This document shows, one piece after another, positions 23,503 through 34,296 of a DNA stretch of 64,000 nucleotides. How positions within the stretch are numbered: the first letter of the stretch is position 1; each line of letters begins with the position of its first letter. The notes beneath the pieces are model-generated. The model was not told the DNA's origin. It ran no database searches and was given only the letters and a program-made list of their open reading frames with translations. The stretch is from Lycorma delicatula. Its lineage: Eukaryota; Arthropoda; Insecta; Hemiptera; Fulgoridae. The stretch lies in assembly GCF_047948215.1 (NCBI RefSeq), contig NC_134456.1:84522515-84586514 (forward strand). The letters run 5' to 3'. The position numbers and the translations under genes are program-made.

Positions 23503-24587
23503 AGAGTGTTTCTAAAATGGTTGGCTGGATATACTTATTCGGATTCTACTAGTAAAACTTAAAAAATATCCTTACCAAAAATGGCAATTTCTCCTTAGTT
23601 CTCCTAAATAAATAATATAAATGTAAATGTAATGTATGCAGATGTTTACTATTTATAAATCAAGATAAATAAATAAATCTAATAACGTGTCCGCCATTTT
23701 ATTGTTTTTATATAATAATTTATATCTAAAGTTCAGATAGACAAATCACATTAATATTTGGTAAACGTCTTTGTAATAAAGTTTTAAAATTAGCAAAAAA
23801 TTAGGACTTTAATATTTAGGACTTTAATACCTTTGCAAATCACAAAATGGCGACCATGTTTATTTTAAATCGTTATATTTCCATAAATATTAGTTTTATC
23901 AAAATTTATGTTATTCGCTAAAATATTAAGCCTTTATTATGAACAAAATGATATTTTATTTTTGAAAATCGTTTAACAAATAGTCGAGTTGTGGGAGAAA
24001 ATTGATGTAATTATGTGTCTGTTTTCATGTCCTCCACTTTACGTTCAATTCTTATAATATCAACTGTTTTTATTCATTGTTAATTCTAGTATTGTAAATT
24101 AGTATCAAATTAAGTAATAATTTTCTCATAATAATAAACCTAATAATTATGATATAAAGTTACATAAATTTTCTCCCATAACTCGACTATTTGTAAACCT
24201 ATTTTCAAAAATGAGATCATTTTGTTCAAAATAAAAGGCTTAATATATTAGCAAATAACATAAATTTTGATAAAACTGTTATTTATGAAGATGTAGTAAC
24301 AGATTGAAAAATAAACATGGCCGCCATTTTTTAATTTGCGAAGGTCAGGTTTACGTCCTGATTTTTTTTTCCTAATTTTAAAGTTTTATTAACCAAGAAG
24401 CTTACCAAATATTAATGTGATTCGTCTACCCAAACTTAAGAAATAAATTATTATATAAAAATAACAAAATGGCGAACAGAGAGAGAACGAAGGAGAAATG
24501 ACCATTTTTCCTTTAAAGATATTTTTTGTTTAGTTTTACAAGTAAAATCCGAAAAAGTATAGCCAGCCCATCATTTTAGAAACACTC
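23503..24587. mobile_element. Foldback element F2, arms of about 450-500 bp
   Basis: The left arm starts GAGTGTTTCTAAAATGGTTG at 23503 and the right arm ends with the complement at 24587. The arms pair through their length: TTCTCCTTA..., CCGCCATTTT, TCACATTAATATTTGGTAA, CATGTTTATTTT, TCAAAATTTATGTTATT, GAACAAAATGA, CAAATAGTCGAGTT and GGGAGAAAATT. The left arm runs to about 24015, the right arm from about 24150. The spacer is only about 130 bp of AT-rich sequence. No coding sequence. The flanks do not give a clear target duplication. It is distantly related to F4 at 57327-58452. Confidence 0.88.
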
Positions 24588-25067
24588 TTTATATTATATA
24601 ATAAAAAAGCTAAATTATCCGAAGGCATTACGAAGGATAACAATATATTTATTATCCTAAACGAAAACGAAAATGATAGAAAAACGATAGTGTAAATCAC
24701 AAAAAAAATATCCCCCGCAAGATGCGAGAAGAAACCACGTGTTTGAAATTAAAAAAAAAAAATCTGTAAAAACTGAATACAAACTGATTTGTATTAATCT
24801 TCACTGCAAAAAAAATGTTTATCCTAAAATGCATCCTGACCCTGGTAATTATTTTTTTTTTAAATTAGTGAAAATGGAGCGTTCTATTTTTTTCCTTAAG
24901 TACACCTTGAATAAGAAAAAAATGTCAAAAATCTATTTCCATCAAAAGGAACGGCCGTGTAATAAATATTTTTAAAAAAATGAATGTCATAATTTTTAAG
25001 ATTTTAATCAAATAAATTAGTTTTCGCTAGTTAAAGAGTTCAATTCTGTGATCAATTATTCTCCTTT
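24588..25067. other. AT-rich non-coding stretch
   Basis: Nothing recognised; the frame 24739-24975 is lysine-rich low-complexity sequence. Confidence 0.4.
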
Positions 25068-25104
25068 AGGGAGGACAGTCCTTTATTTAAGTTCTGTCCT
25101 CCCT
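25068..25104. repeat. 11-bp hairpin upstream of the hAT remnant
   Basis: AGGGAGGACAG (25068-25078) and its exact complement CTGTCCTCCCT (25094-25104) with a 15-nt loop. It may belong to the 5' region of the hAT element that follows, but no other copy is visible to test this. Confidence 0.7.
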
Positions 25105-25229
25105 CGAAAAGTGCACTCCTACATGTCCTGCTATTTGATATTTGAAGACTAATCTGTAAACCTCCGTATTCTATCTATGCCAAGCCGATCCGTTGCGTGT
25201 GAGGTGACGTAATCGTATTTATATTCAAA

Positions 25230-25981
25230 AGATTGAAGGTGAACACATTTCAGCTGCAGAAGTTAGTCTTATTTTGAATGACTTTATCCTCCAATATAAA
25301 TCTCGATTTGAAGAAAAGTTTCTTCCTTCTAGAGTTGTAAAAAGAAAATGTCAGACATAGACGAATCAAATCCGAGCATAACGGAAAGGTTTATCAAAGA
25401 AGTGCAGAATTTTTACCAAACGTGTTTTCAACATACCGCAGAAGGGTCTGAAACCCGTATCACAGGAAATAATATTTTTCAATTATGTTTATTATATCCC
25501 AAATAAGTGGACAGATATTGAATCTTGTGTTGAGTTTTTTCTAAAGAAATTCCAGATATTAAAATTAACGACAATTGTCTCTTAAGAAATTAAGAGACTG
25601 AATGTATATTTAAATTCTGAAAAATGATTTTGAAAAAATTAATACAATGGGAAAATAAACACGTTGAAATTGATAAATGACGGGTGGAAATATTTAGCCG
25701 TTTCAAAAATGGAACATATTCCATGTGAAAATTTATTTATTCTTGTTCAATTTACGTTCTGCTGCCCAGGAAGAACTAATGCAGCAGTTAAAAAGGGTTT
25801 TCAACTGCTAATGATTTTTGGACAAGTGAGAAATCGATTGAAGGTTGATACTCTAGGTACAGAACGCGTCGTAAAATTCAATACGAAGGATGTTTCTAGT
25901 TCACATATTTCAGATATATTGTTACAAGATGATACTCTGACAAAAAATAATCATTCGATGGAAAAGTATTCATTTAAATAA
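25230..25981 (+). pseudogene. hAT-type transposase C-terminal remnant
   Basis: Pieces of the C-terminal half of a hAT transposase of the ZBED/SCAND3-like kind in insects. About 25290-25340 reads FILQYKSRFEEKFLPSRVVK. About 25690-25760 reads KYLAVSKMEHIPCENLFILV. In the dimerisation domain, GRTNAAV (about 25770-25790) is followed in one frame by a block ending NDFWTSEKS (about 25808-25836) and in another by LKVDTLGTERVVKFNTKD (about 25840-25893), matching the Dimer_Tnp_hAT order. Several frameshifts and stops break it. The N-terminal zinc finger and most of the RNase-H-like domain are missing. It lies just upstream of a non-autonomous hAT element with its own ends, so the two need not be one insertion. 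Confidence 0.75.
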
Positions 25982-26061
25982 GAATTAATAGACGTGTAAG
26001 CATAATTACAATATAAAATGTTACAAATATTTTTATTATAAAGTTATCATATTATACAGTG

Positions 26062-26885
26062 CAGTAGTTCCCAAACATTCCTTAGTCCCGGCGCCCTTCT
26101 TCAATTAAAATTTTTCCATGTCGCCCTACCCTAAGTAAACTTCGCCGCTCACAAGCGGCGAGTCAATGTGGCGAAAGCCGCTTGTCGGAGCGTGTAGGAG
26201 TTCCTTGATGCGGTTGCTTTGTTCAACCGACGTATAGTTTGCATAAGGGAAAAGACTCCTACCGCGCTGCTGTAGGAAGCTAACCGAGAGATATGGCTGG
26301 CTATCACCCACATTAAGGCTCCAAGCGCTTTAATGGTGGACAGGTACTTGCTGGCATTCAGCGGCCTAGGCGTGGCAGCGAATTGCTGTCTTTGACGAGA
26401 TAAAATTAATTATTGATAGTCATATACGTTTTAGTTGACGGGGTGCGCCTACCCTTTTTAGTGATACATTACACGTGAGCGGTGGGACACGAAAGCGAGT
26501 GGTGTATGAAACCACGCTTATTTCGCTCACGCTTTTAGGTTAGCTCTAGGAGCTAGTTAGGTTACTGGTCGCTAAACTGTTTCAAAGCTCAGTAGCCGTT
26601 TGTCGCACAGACATTCATTCGGTCTTATGCTTTAGGGCGACCGAATGGGGTGGTGGCGGTAGAAATGCCAAGCAAACCAATACTCTAAGTAAACGTACGA
26701 CTACTCGTAAGTAAAATATAAAAATAAACAAAACTCGTGTATCTTCATTACTTTTTTACTTTATTAACATTAAATTAATAATTATAAATGTCTAGGTTCA
26801 ATTAATTATGAAGATTTTACAATACTTCCCGGCGCCCCTGTGAAGAAGCCGTGGCTCCCCAGGGCGCACAGTTTGGGAATCACTG
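26062..26885. mobile_element. Non-autonomous hAT element with 8-bp target duplication
   Basis: Inverted ends CAGTAGTTCCCAAAC (26062-26076) and GTTTGGGAATCACTG (26871-26885) are typical hAT termini (CAGTG-x-TTCCCAAAC). Flanks ATACAGTG (26054-26061) and ATATAGTG (26886-26893) differ at one of eight positions, the duplication size of hAT elements. The subterminal GGCGCC-rich parts pair too (26090-26095, 26829-26840). The inside carries a separate GC-rich insert (26141-26684) and AT-rich sequence, with no transposase. Confidence 0.88.
26141..26684. mobile_element. GC-rich insert flanked by 10-bp direct repeats
   Basis: Direct repeats CTAAGTAAAC at 26131-26140 and 26685-26694 enclose 544 bp that are much richer in G+C than their surroundings. 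Within it are the inverted pieces CGCCGCTCACAAGCGGCG (about 26142-26160) and AGCCGCTTGT. No protein family and no TG...CA LTR limits recognised. The direct repeats fit a target duplication, so it is probably a mobile insert of unknown class. Confidence 0.5.
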
Positions 26886-26893
26886 ATATAGTG

Positions 26894-28006
26894 TATTTTG
26901 TATTATTGTTGCAACGAATAAAATGTTCCTTTTATTTACGATATTTTTTCTTCAATTTATCTGTGTCCTCCTTTTCATTGCAAAAGAAGTTGGTCATGGT
27001 CACCTTAACATTTTTCAAGTATCATTTATACACAGTATAGCGAAATCTTTTTATAACTTAACCTTTTTGGCAATTAGTCCGTTTTTGTGTCCGTTAAAGA
27101 GTTAACACCAAACATGATTCCCGAATTTTATAAACAATTCCGCAGTTAGATGCCATGTAAAATGATCTTTTAAAATCTTTTTGTTTTTATATTTTTCAAA
27201 TTACACCTGGCATAACTATTTGCTGCTAACAGTTAGCTCCCAGTCACTAAATTTCAACGTCCATACTACTACTTATTAAAACTTTAAAAAAAATTAATTC
27301 TTAAATATTTTATTAAAAATATAATTTTTTTTTTAATATTAAAATTAATAACTTCTTCACCGAAGATGATTTTATATAAAACAAAAAGTATCTGATGGGT
27401 AGATAGTTAAAAGTTAAAACATAAAGCATTCTTTTATTGGATATATATTAAAAATAGTTATAATTTTTAAATATTCATTATTAAGATTGAAAAAATACTA
27501 CAACTACACATTAATTTATTTAATTATTGCATTTAAAGACCAATGCGTAATGTCTGAATAAGTTATTATTATTTAAATAAAGGAATAAAGAAATCACCCT
27601 AAAATATTACAAATCTTATTCAAAATAGAATCACATATTTCTCACAGAAACAAAATAAAAAAATCCAGGAAAAAAAGCGTGACAATAACTAATCTTAACA
27701 AAACACACAGTACATGAAAAATATAAAACACTGACTACGAAAAAACAAATCGTAATAAATTACGTCAGCCCTTCAACTAAAATAAAAGAGTAAATAACTT
27801 TTTGTTGTTTTTTTCTTTACCAAGAATGAAAAGAAAGAATAAAATCTAACTGTAAGATTATCTAGACAGGAAATAGTCTAGGGTTATTAATAATTTAATT
27901 TATAAAAATGTGGTTTTTGTTTTATACAAATACACTGATTTCAAATTATTTTTTTAACGTTTTTCTTGCGATTCGATTTCATTTATTTGTAGTAAGCCTA
28001 ATACAT
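26894..28006. other. AT-rich non-coding stretch
   Basis: Nothing recognised. The frames 26840-27040 and 26923-27105 begin in the hAT end and are not coding. Confidence 0.4.
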
Positions 28007-28545
28007 ATATACAGAACGTCAGGAAGTTCTCCCGGGACTTACCTAATCTACTCGTCAAAATAACGTATATAAACAAACATATGTCCTAAAATGTTTCATT
28101 TGCGAGTTACGGCTAGCGAAAGATTTCCTTCCGATTTTAAGGTGGAGTAGGTTATCTGAAGATAAAAAACCCTCCTTTTTATGTTTGACGTACAATTAAA
28201 TGGATAATAAACGCAAAATATATTTATACAAAACTTGTAGAGAAATTAATCCAAAACAAAATTGTGTAAAATAACTTGTATAAAACAAAGAAAAGTCAAA
28301 AAAATTCCAATTTCCTTTAGAAGCGGTACATTACCGCATTTGTCAGAAAAATACTTATTTAATGTAAACAAAAACCAAATTCTTTTTTGGTGATGTGAAA
28401 ATTTGTAAAAACAAAATTTACCGTTAAAAAGATTTAAAAAATTGAAATTACACAACCGTAAAATAAAAATAAATAAAATTACTTGGATAAGAATTTTTTT
28501 ATTAATGACAGAAATACAATAATTATTTGAAAAATTATTATTTCA

Positions 28546-28611
28546 AAGTTGGAAATATTATTATATTTCCAACTTGTTGATCAGCTGTTATTATTATAAC
28601 AGCTGATCAAC
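28546..28611. repeat. Two adjacent perfect hairpins with identical TATT loops
   Basis: Hairpin 1: AAGTTGGAAATAT (28546-28558), loop TATT, exact complement 28563-28575. Hairpin 2 begins at the next base: GTTGATCAGCTGTTAT (28576-28591), loop TATT, exact complement 28596-28611. They lie about 165 bp upstream of the transposase remnant. The role is unknown. Confidence 0.95.
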
Positions 28612-28774
28612 AACGCGCAATACTGTACTAGTACTTAAATCGCTCTGTAAGGTATATATTAAGCGTATCGTGTACTGTGTGAACTGTGCTGCTGTTAGCG
28701 AAGGTTTTCTGTGAATTTCAGTTTCAACGTGATCGGTAAGCGATTGAAGTAACACCATACTTATTTACAACGAG

Positions 28775-29840
28775 GAATACGCTGATATGATATTAATTTT
28801 AGGTGTGTGTAATGGTAATGCTACAGCTGCTGCAGTAGAATATGAAACACGTTTACCGAATCGCAGGATTCCACATTCCAAAAAAACTGGCGCGACTTTT
28901 CGTAATCTTCAGGAAACAGGTTCACTACCTAATATTCCCACCAGCTATGAACGATCTGTCCAACACGACGCTGTTATTGATGAAATTATTGTCGATTCAG
29001 TCCAGGCTTTAGTACACGTTGTCCTTCTAAGCGGATTGAAGTTTCGCATTCGATAGTTTGGAGGATGCTTAAACAAAACAAGATTTATCCTTTATCACAA
29101 ACAGCCAGTTCAAGATCTACACCCAAGAGACGGTCTTAAACAAGACCACTTAACTTGGACTTCTGCAACTGGTGGAATACAAATCGACAACTCTACACAA
29201 GTATGCTTTGTTTTCTCACGGGGCTCGAAATGGCGTCAACAACCTACGCAAAGAACGTACATGGGCAGAAATAAATCCTCATAAAAGAAAGAAGGCAATT
29301 TTCATCACCGATTTACCGTCAATGTATGGTGTAGCCTTCTTCAGGATCAGCTGTTTGGACCGTTCTTATTATCTGGCCGCTTAAATGCTGAGATCTACTT
29401 GCACTTTCTTTAAGTAGAATTGCAGAAGATTGGGACCTGAAGATGTTCATCTAGGGTTGAGAAGCAAAGTATACTTCCAGCACGATGGCGCGCCTCCCTA
29501 GTTTTCTTGTGCCGTTTTCCACCCGCTTAAATCATCATTTCCTTGAGAAATGGATCGTTCATGGAAGTCCACATTTCTGGCTATCAAGATCGCCTGATCT
29601 AACATCTTCAGATTTTTTGGTCAGGGAATGGATGAAAAATATTGTTTACGAAACAAAAATTCATTCTCGGAAGGAATTAGTTGTCTGCATTATGAATTCG
29701 GCCGAGCAACTTAAGGACAGTCCTGAAGAACTAAATCGAACAACAAAATCGGTACAGAAACGGCCAAGAAATGTGTTGAAAATGGGGAGCTCATTTTTGA
29801 AAATTTATTATAAACCTGTAAGTAAAATGCACTTTGATCT
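28775..29840 (+). pseudogene. DUF4817-type transposase, frameshifted
   Basis: N-terminal DUF4817 block: MILILGVCNGNATAAAVEYE (from 28787), then RLPNRRIPHSKK and FRNLQETGSL. In another frame, IVWRMLKQNKIYPL (about 29053-29095) is the second helix-turn-helix. LHKYALFSHGARNGVNNLRK and RTWAEINPH (about 29193-29283) occupy the place of the first aspartate block, where the family has TDEA; the aspartate is lost. YFQHDGAPP (29472-29498) keeps the second catalytic aspartate and is followed by a stop. In the next frame, KWIVHGSPHFW, SRSPDLTSSDFLV (about 29585-29625) and MKNIVYETKIHSRKEL give the third catalytic block and C-terminus. Roughly full length (about 350 codons) but with several frameshifts and stops, and one catalytic residue gone. 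Confidence 0.85.
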
Positions 29841-29867
29841 AGTGTACCGTTTCTAGAAAAAGTTCAA

Positions 29868-30262
29868 ATTTTTTCTAACCTTTGTTTGTTTTAATTCAAC
29901 TACTGATACAGCGTATTGTTCAGAGTAAAATTCAATACATGTTTTTTTTCTGAACAGTTTAATAAAATAGATTTCAGAACTGTATCTGCCACAGTTTTTT
30001 ATAAATCTGGAGTGAAATCTAATAAATTGGTGTAAATATCCTGGTTTTTTACGTTCGACATAAAATAACTTTGTTAAATGAGGAATAAACACATAAAACT
30101 CTTTAGCCAAACACGTAGAGAATTTAATTCTGAACAAAATGGTGTATCATAAGTTGAATTAAACAAAGGTTAGGAAAAAATTGCAATTTTTCAGATTTCT
30201 CAAAAACTATGGCAGATACGGGTTTGAAACCTATTTTATTCAATTTTTCAGGTCAAACACTT
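29868..30262. repeat. Permuted inverted repeats downstream of the transposase
   Basis: Two inverted pairs: TTTTTTCTAACCTTTGTTTG (about 29870-29890) with its complement near 30160-30180, and ATAAAATAGATTTCAGAAC (about 29963-29981) plus GTATCTGCCACAGTTTTT with complements near 30190-30245. The order is A-B'-A'-B, which is not a simple hairpin. Confidence 0.65.
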
Positions 30263-30935
30263 AAGAAATCACTAATTCTGTCCCATAATTAACGTCCTAA
30301 AACTTTCAGTACGACTGCATTTTACCGGGGTCGCTGAAATCCGAGTGAAATCCTTCACTGGTCGTAACTTGCAAACGAAGCATTTTAGAACATATGTGTG
30401 TGTATGAACTTTTTCCATTATTTTCACGAGTAGAATAGGCTATGAAAGTCCTGGAAGAACTTTGTAATACATCTGTATATAAAATAATCGTACATAATTT
30501 TATGAAACTTTACAATATACATTTTTGTTTTTTTTTAAATACGTTACCAGTTATTTTGATATCCTACATATAATTTCAATAAAGTTCAGTATTCTTATTG
30601 GTAAAAACAGACGTGAACTGCTCCGTATCTCATTTTCTTCAAAATGTCGTGTACTTAATCTACATACAGTTTTATCAAGTAGCATCGCGAAACAGAGATA
30701 AATCGTTTCATACTACATCGTAAAACATCGGTTCTGAAGTTAAGTAGCATTAATAAAACTACTTTCGTGTAGTTGGGTAAAAAATAACTTACGAAAAAAT
30801 AATAAAATTGATTATTAAAAAAATCCTCTATTAAAAACAAATATTTAGTCATTTTTTCTGCAAAATAAAGACTTTTAAAAACCGGACTTAAATTTTTAAA
30901 AAACTAATAAGCCACCAACCAACTAATAAAATATG

Positions 30936-31062
30936 TATCGAGGTTTTTCCATATTTCGATATTTCAAGGCCCCCTTAGTTCAAAAAATACAAAAAAAAGT
31001 CACAGAAATTTCCGGAAGATGTTTTTAGAACTTAATTGGTCAAGGGAGTCAACTGAGACCCA
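30936..31062 (+). repeat. Repeat X, copy 1
   Basis: GAGGTTTTTCCATATTTCGA, TTTCAAGGCCCCCTTAGTTC, AAATTTCCGGAAG and CAACTGAGACCC mark this repeat. A second, shorter copy lies at 34221-34296. Class unknown. Confidence 0.6.
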
Positions 31063-31854
31063 GTGTTTTTAACTAAGAGTTTTATTATTTTTTTCAATTA
31101 TACTTTTAATACTGCATAATAAATCACTAAAATAAAAAACATAGGACGTATTTGAAATAAATATCTGTTTGCAAACATATTTAGCACAAAATAAAATGAA
31201 TAAATAAATTAGGAGACGTTTGTGTGTCCAATGTGCGAGTATATACACTCATAAATAAATCGATTGTAGAATATAACTTTTATATACAAACACAAATAAA
31301 ATTACAGAGACGAAAGCGCAAAGAACATCACTAAAATATAGAGAAAATAAATTATAACGACTAAAGTTCAGAGAAAACCGATTAAAGAATATTATATACG
31401 CTGTTTAATTCGGTTACTTTGTCACCGATAAATTTGAATAAAAGAAAGTAACAATAAATATTACTTTGTTTCATTTAATTCTCTTTTATTTATCGAAACA
31501 AAACCAATGCGGATGACATTTATTTTTATAGTAAAACAAGAGAGACAACCGGGTAAAAATATATGAAATAAAAGTTAAAAATTATACCTTTGTAAAATCT
31601 ATTATTAATATATTTTATTTTCCTTTAAGTTTTAAAATCAGGAAAGAGAACGTTTAATAAATAAATAAAAATCGACTGACTACAGACAACATAAATTAAC
31701 TACTATTAAAAAAATCAATCACGAAAAAAACAACTGCATTCATCACGTTACTTAAGAAGTATTACATTAAATTCATTAATTAATTTTTACTTATATATTA
31801 TTAAATAAACGAATTTTTTTCCGTAACATTTATACTGTAATGTTTCGTAAGTCT

Positions 31855-31914
31855 TAAAGAATAGAAATTCAAACTAAAATTTTAAAGAATTTTAATTTGA
31901 ATTTCTATTCTTTA
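31855..31914. repeat. 27-bp hairpin, one mismatch
   Basis: Arms 31855-31881 and 31888-31914 (TAAAGAATAGAAATTC... and complement) with a 6-nt loop. AT-rich. The size allows a small-RNA hairpin, but nothing else supports one. Confidence 0.85.
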
Positions 31915-32410
31915 ATTTTTTTTGTGAAAAATTATACAAATTAATTAACAAAGTTAAAGATTAACAATAATATCGCCCTTTCTTTAATGAAAGAAAAAAC
32001 AACAATCTCAAAACTAACGAAAATAAAACAGAGTAAAACCAATGAAAATATAAATATACATAATACAGACGAGTTTACTATAAATGCTACAAACACTGAT
32101 ATACTAGTAAGCAAATATTTGGACGTTTTCAGTTTTCTTTTTTAAAGATTGGAATTCCAGATTGATTTATCGACCGACAAGTAAAGAAATTTGACTATAA
32201 CACTGCACCCATACAGCAAGGCAGTAATAACATTATACCAACCTACATCGGTACGGGATGATGTAGTGACGTTGATGTATGAATTGATGACATCATGTAA
32301 TAATATAGTGCCAAGGAAAGAAAACATACGCGTTACTTTAAAGTTCTTCAGTGAAAACTGAAGGTGAAATAACCCATCGTATGTTTGTATTATTATAATT
32401 CAGTGTTCTT

Positions 32411-32492
32411 TTCTTTTTTAACCTCGGGGACTTTTAACCACCGGGAATGTTTGCTAGGTACTTCTGCAGAAAATGAGATGGACGATTTGTAA
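32411..32492 (-). mobile_element. SINE-A tail fragment
   Basis: Minus-strand match to the shared tail only (TTTTTTAACCTCGGGGAC, then GGTACTTCTGCAG and GAGATGGACGATTTGTA), with a small duplication of the CCGGG part. The head is missing. Confidence 0.6.
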
Positions 32493-33309
32493 TATATTAA
32501 AAAAAAAAATTCACTGGTCTAAACTGAAAAAAAATTCAAGAGATAAAAAGTAACATAAAGGTGAAATAAAAATGATAATGTAATGAATTATTTATGCAAT
32601 AGTAACAATATATAAAAACAATTTATTTTGTGCACTTAATTCAAGGTTGAAATACGATAACGTTGTACTAGTTTCATCCAGAAACAAAGTTGATATTACG
32701 TAGCACCCGTGACATATATTCTTATCACGTTAGACAAGAATTTTACAGTTTCGCACGCTATATATTTTTTTATTTAGATAATACTAATTAATACAAAGTA
32801 ATAAGTAACCACAAATTCTGAGGGTAATAACGAGAACACAACAAACGGGAATGCTTCATTTATGAACAACTTTGTTAAATTTCGTTTACTTTCTAAATTA
32901 CAAAAAATGTTAAATTACTGTCTTGAACAGCCCTTCCTTTCAGTCTATGATTTTAAGTTTTGAAATTTTTTATTATAAAATAAAATAAAATTACGTAGAA
33001 CATAATAATCTAAAAATAACATGAAATGAAAACGTAAAAGAAGTAAATAAAACTTTAAAAAAATACACTTTCCTTATCAATAACTGATAAAATTCCTGAA
33101 AAATTTATTATTTTGTTTAATAAATAATGAAATTTTTATAAAATTAATTAAATTAAAAGAAAATAACATAATTAACTTACTTACATCTTACATATTCGCA
33201 TGGCTAATACAGTGTGCAGAATAACTTACCTGTAAAAAAAAAGAAAAAAATAACAACAACAAAAAAGTGCATATTTTTTAATAACTTATATTTCACATCA
33301 GTACTGAAC
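32493..33309. other. AT-rich non-coding stretch
   Basis: Nothing recognised. Confidence 0.4.
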
Positions 33310-33324
33310 TTTAACGAGTAATCT

Positions 33325-33622
33325 TTTTTCTTTTTCCTGTTTAGTCTCCGGTAACTACCTTTCAGATAATACTTCAGAGGATGAATGAGAATGATACGTA
33401 TGAGTGTAAATGAAGTGTAATCTTGTACAGTCTCGGTTCGACTATTCCTGAAATGTGTGGTCAATTGAAACCCAACCACCAAATAACACCGGTATCCACG
33501 ATCTAGTATTCAAATCCGTGTAAAAAAAACTGACTTTACTACGACTTGAACGCTGGAACTCTCGACTTCCAAATCAGCTGATTTGGAAAAGACGCGTTGA
33601 CCACTAGACCAACCCGGTGAGT
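33325..33622 (-). mobile_element. SINE-B, full copy with 15-bp target duplication
   Basis: Complete minus-strand copy of 298 bp. TTTAACGAGTAATCT is repeated exactly at 33310-33324 and 33623-33637. Box A (GGTCTAGTGGTCAACGCG) and box B (GTTCAAGTCG) are near intact. Confidence 0.95.
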
Positions 33623-33835
33623 TTTAACGAGTAATCTAGTAAAATATATTTTGTTCCAAATAAAATATTTTATTAAATGTACACAGCAATAAATAAAGAA
33701 ACTAATTCCAGAACCGGAAAAAATATTTTCAAAAAATGTAACACCAAACGATCAGTAGTAGTTCAACATCCGCCCCAATAAAATTTGAGTTTAATTTTAT
33801 TTGTTAATTTCATCGATATTAATAATTTAAATCTT

Positions 33836-33997
33836 TTTTTCTTGTTAACCTCCGGGACCACCGTTAAAGTACTGCTTCAGAGGATGAGATGAATGATTTG
33901 TAGCGTGCATGAAAAATGCCATGCAGGGTTTCGAACCCGGGACCCTCTAAGACGGATGAAAGGCCGAGACGCTACCACTCGCGCCACGGAGGCCGGC
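33836..33997 (-). mobile_element. SINE-A, full-length copy
   Basis: Minus-strand copy with head GCCGGCCTCCGTGGCGCG, A-box region GAGTGGTAGCGTC, B box GTTCGAAACC and the tail with GGTCCCGGAGGTTAAC. It has 6 bp in common at its flanks (AATAAT), too little to be sure of the duplication. Confidence 0.88.
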
Positions 33998-34220
33998 AAT
34001 AATCCACAATTACTTACAGATAGCGTTGAATGACAAGATGTGATCTCAAATTTTTATATTAAATCTGATAAAGTAGAAGCTTTCGCCTACATAACGATCC
34101 ATAAAGCGAAATAATAACTGTTAGCTGCAAAATAAATACACAAGTCTTTTCCAAGCAACAACTTTATTAGTGCTGCAGCAGAATAGGTATTAAAAAAAAA
34201 GTATAGCGATCGGCAAACAA

Positions 34221-34296
34221 TTTGAGAATCGCAGTTTTTGAAATGTCGACGTTTCAAGACCCCTTGGTCCAAAAAATGTTATACAAATTTCCAGAA
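34221..34296 (+). repeat. Repeat X, copy 2
   Basis: Matches the copy at 30936-31062 through GTTTTTGAAATGTCGACG, TTTCAAGACCCCTTGGTCC and AAATTTCCAGAAG. Confidence 0.6.

Larger units (their letters stand above)
28007..30482 (+). mobile_element. Decayed DUF4817/mariner-type transposon with both long inverted ends
   Basis: Inverted terminal repeats of about 125 bp lie at 28007-28130 and 30355-30482. The matching pieces are ACAG...AAGTTCT, TACTCGT..AAAATAA, CATATG.., TCGTTTGCAAGTTACG-like and AGGAC... read inwards. The outer flanks are TA-rich, which fits the TA target of Tc1/mariner elements. The element is about 2.48 kb and includes the broken transposase at 28775-29840, twin hairpins at 28546-28611, and extra inverted repeats downstream of the gene (29868-30262). 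Both ends with the gene between them show a whole element that decayed in place rather than a fragment. Confidence 0.75.
30483..32410. other. AT-rich non-coding stretch
   Basis: No gene. It holds one copy of repeat X (30936-31062) and the hairpin at 31855-31914. The rest is low-complexity AT-rich DNA. Confidence 0.4.
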
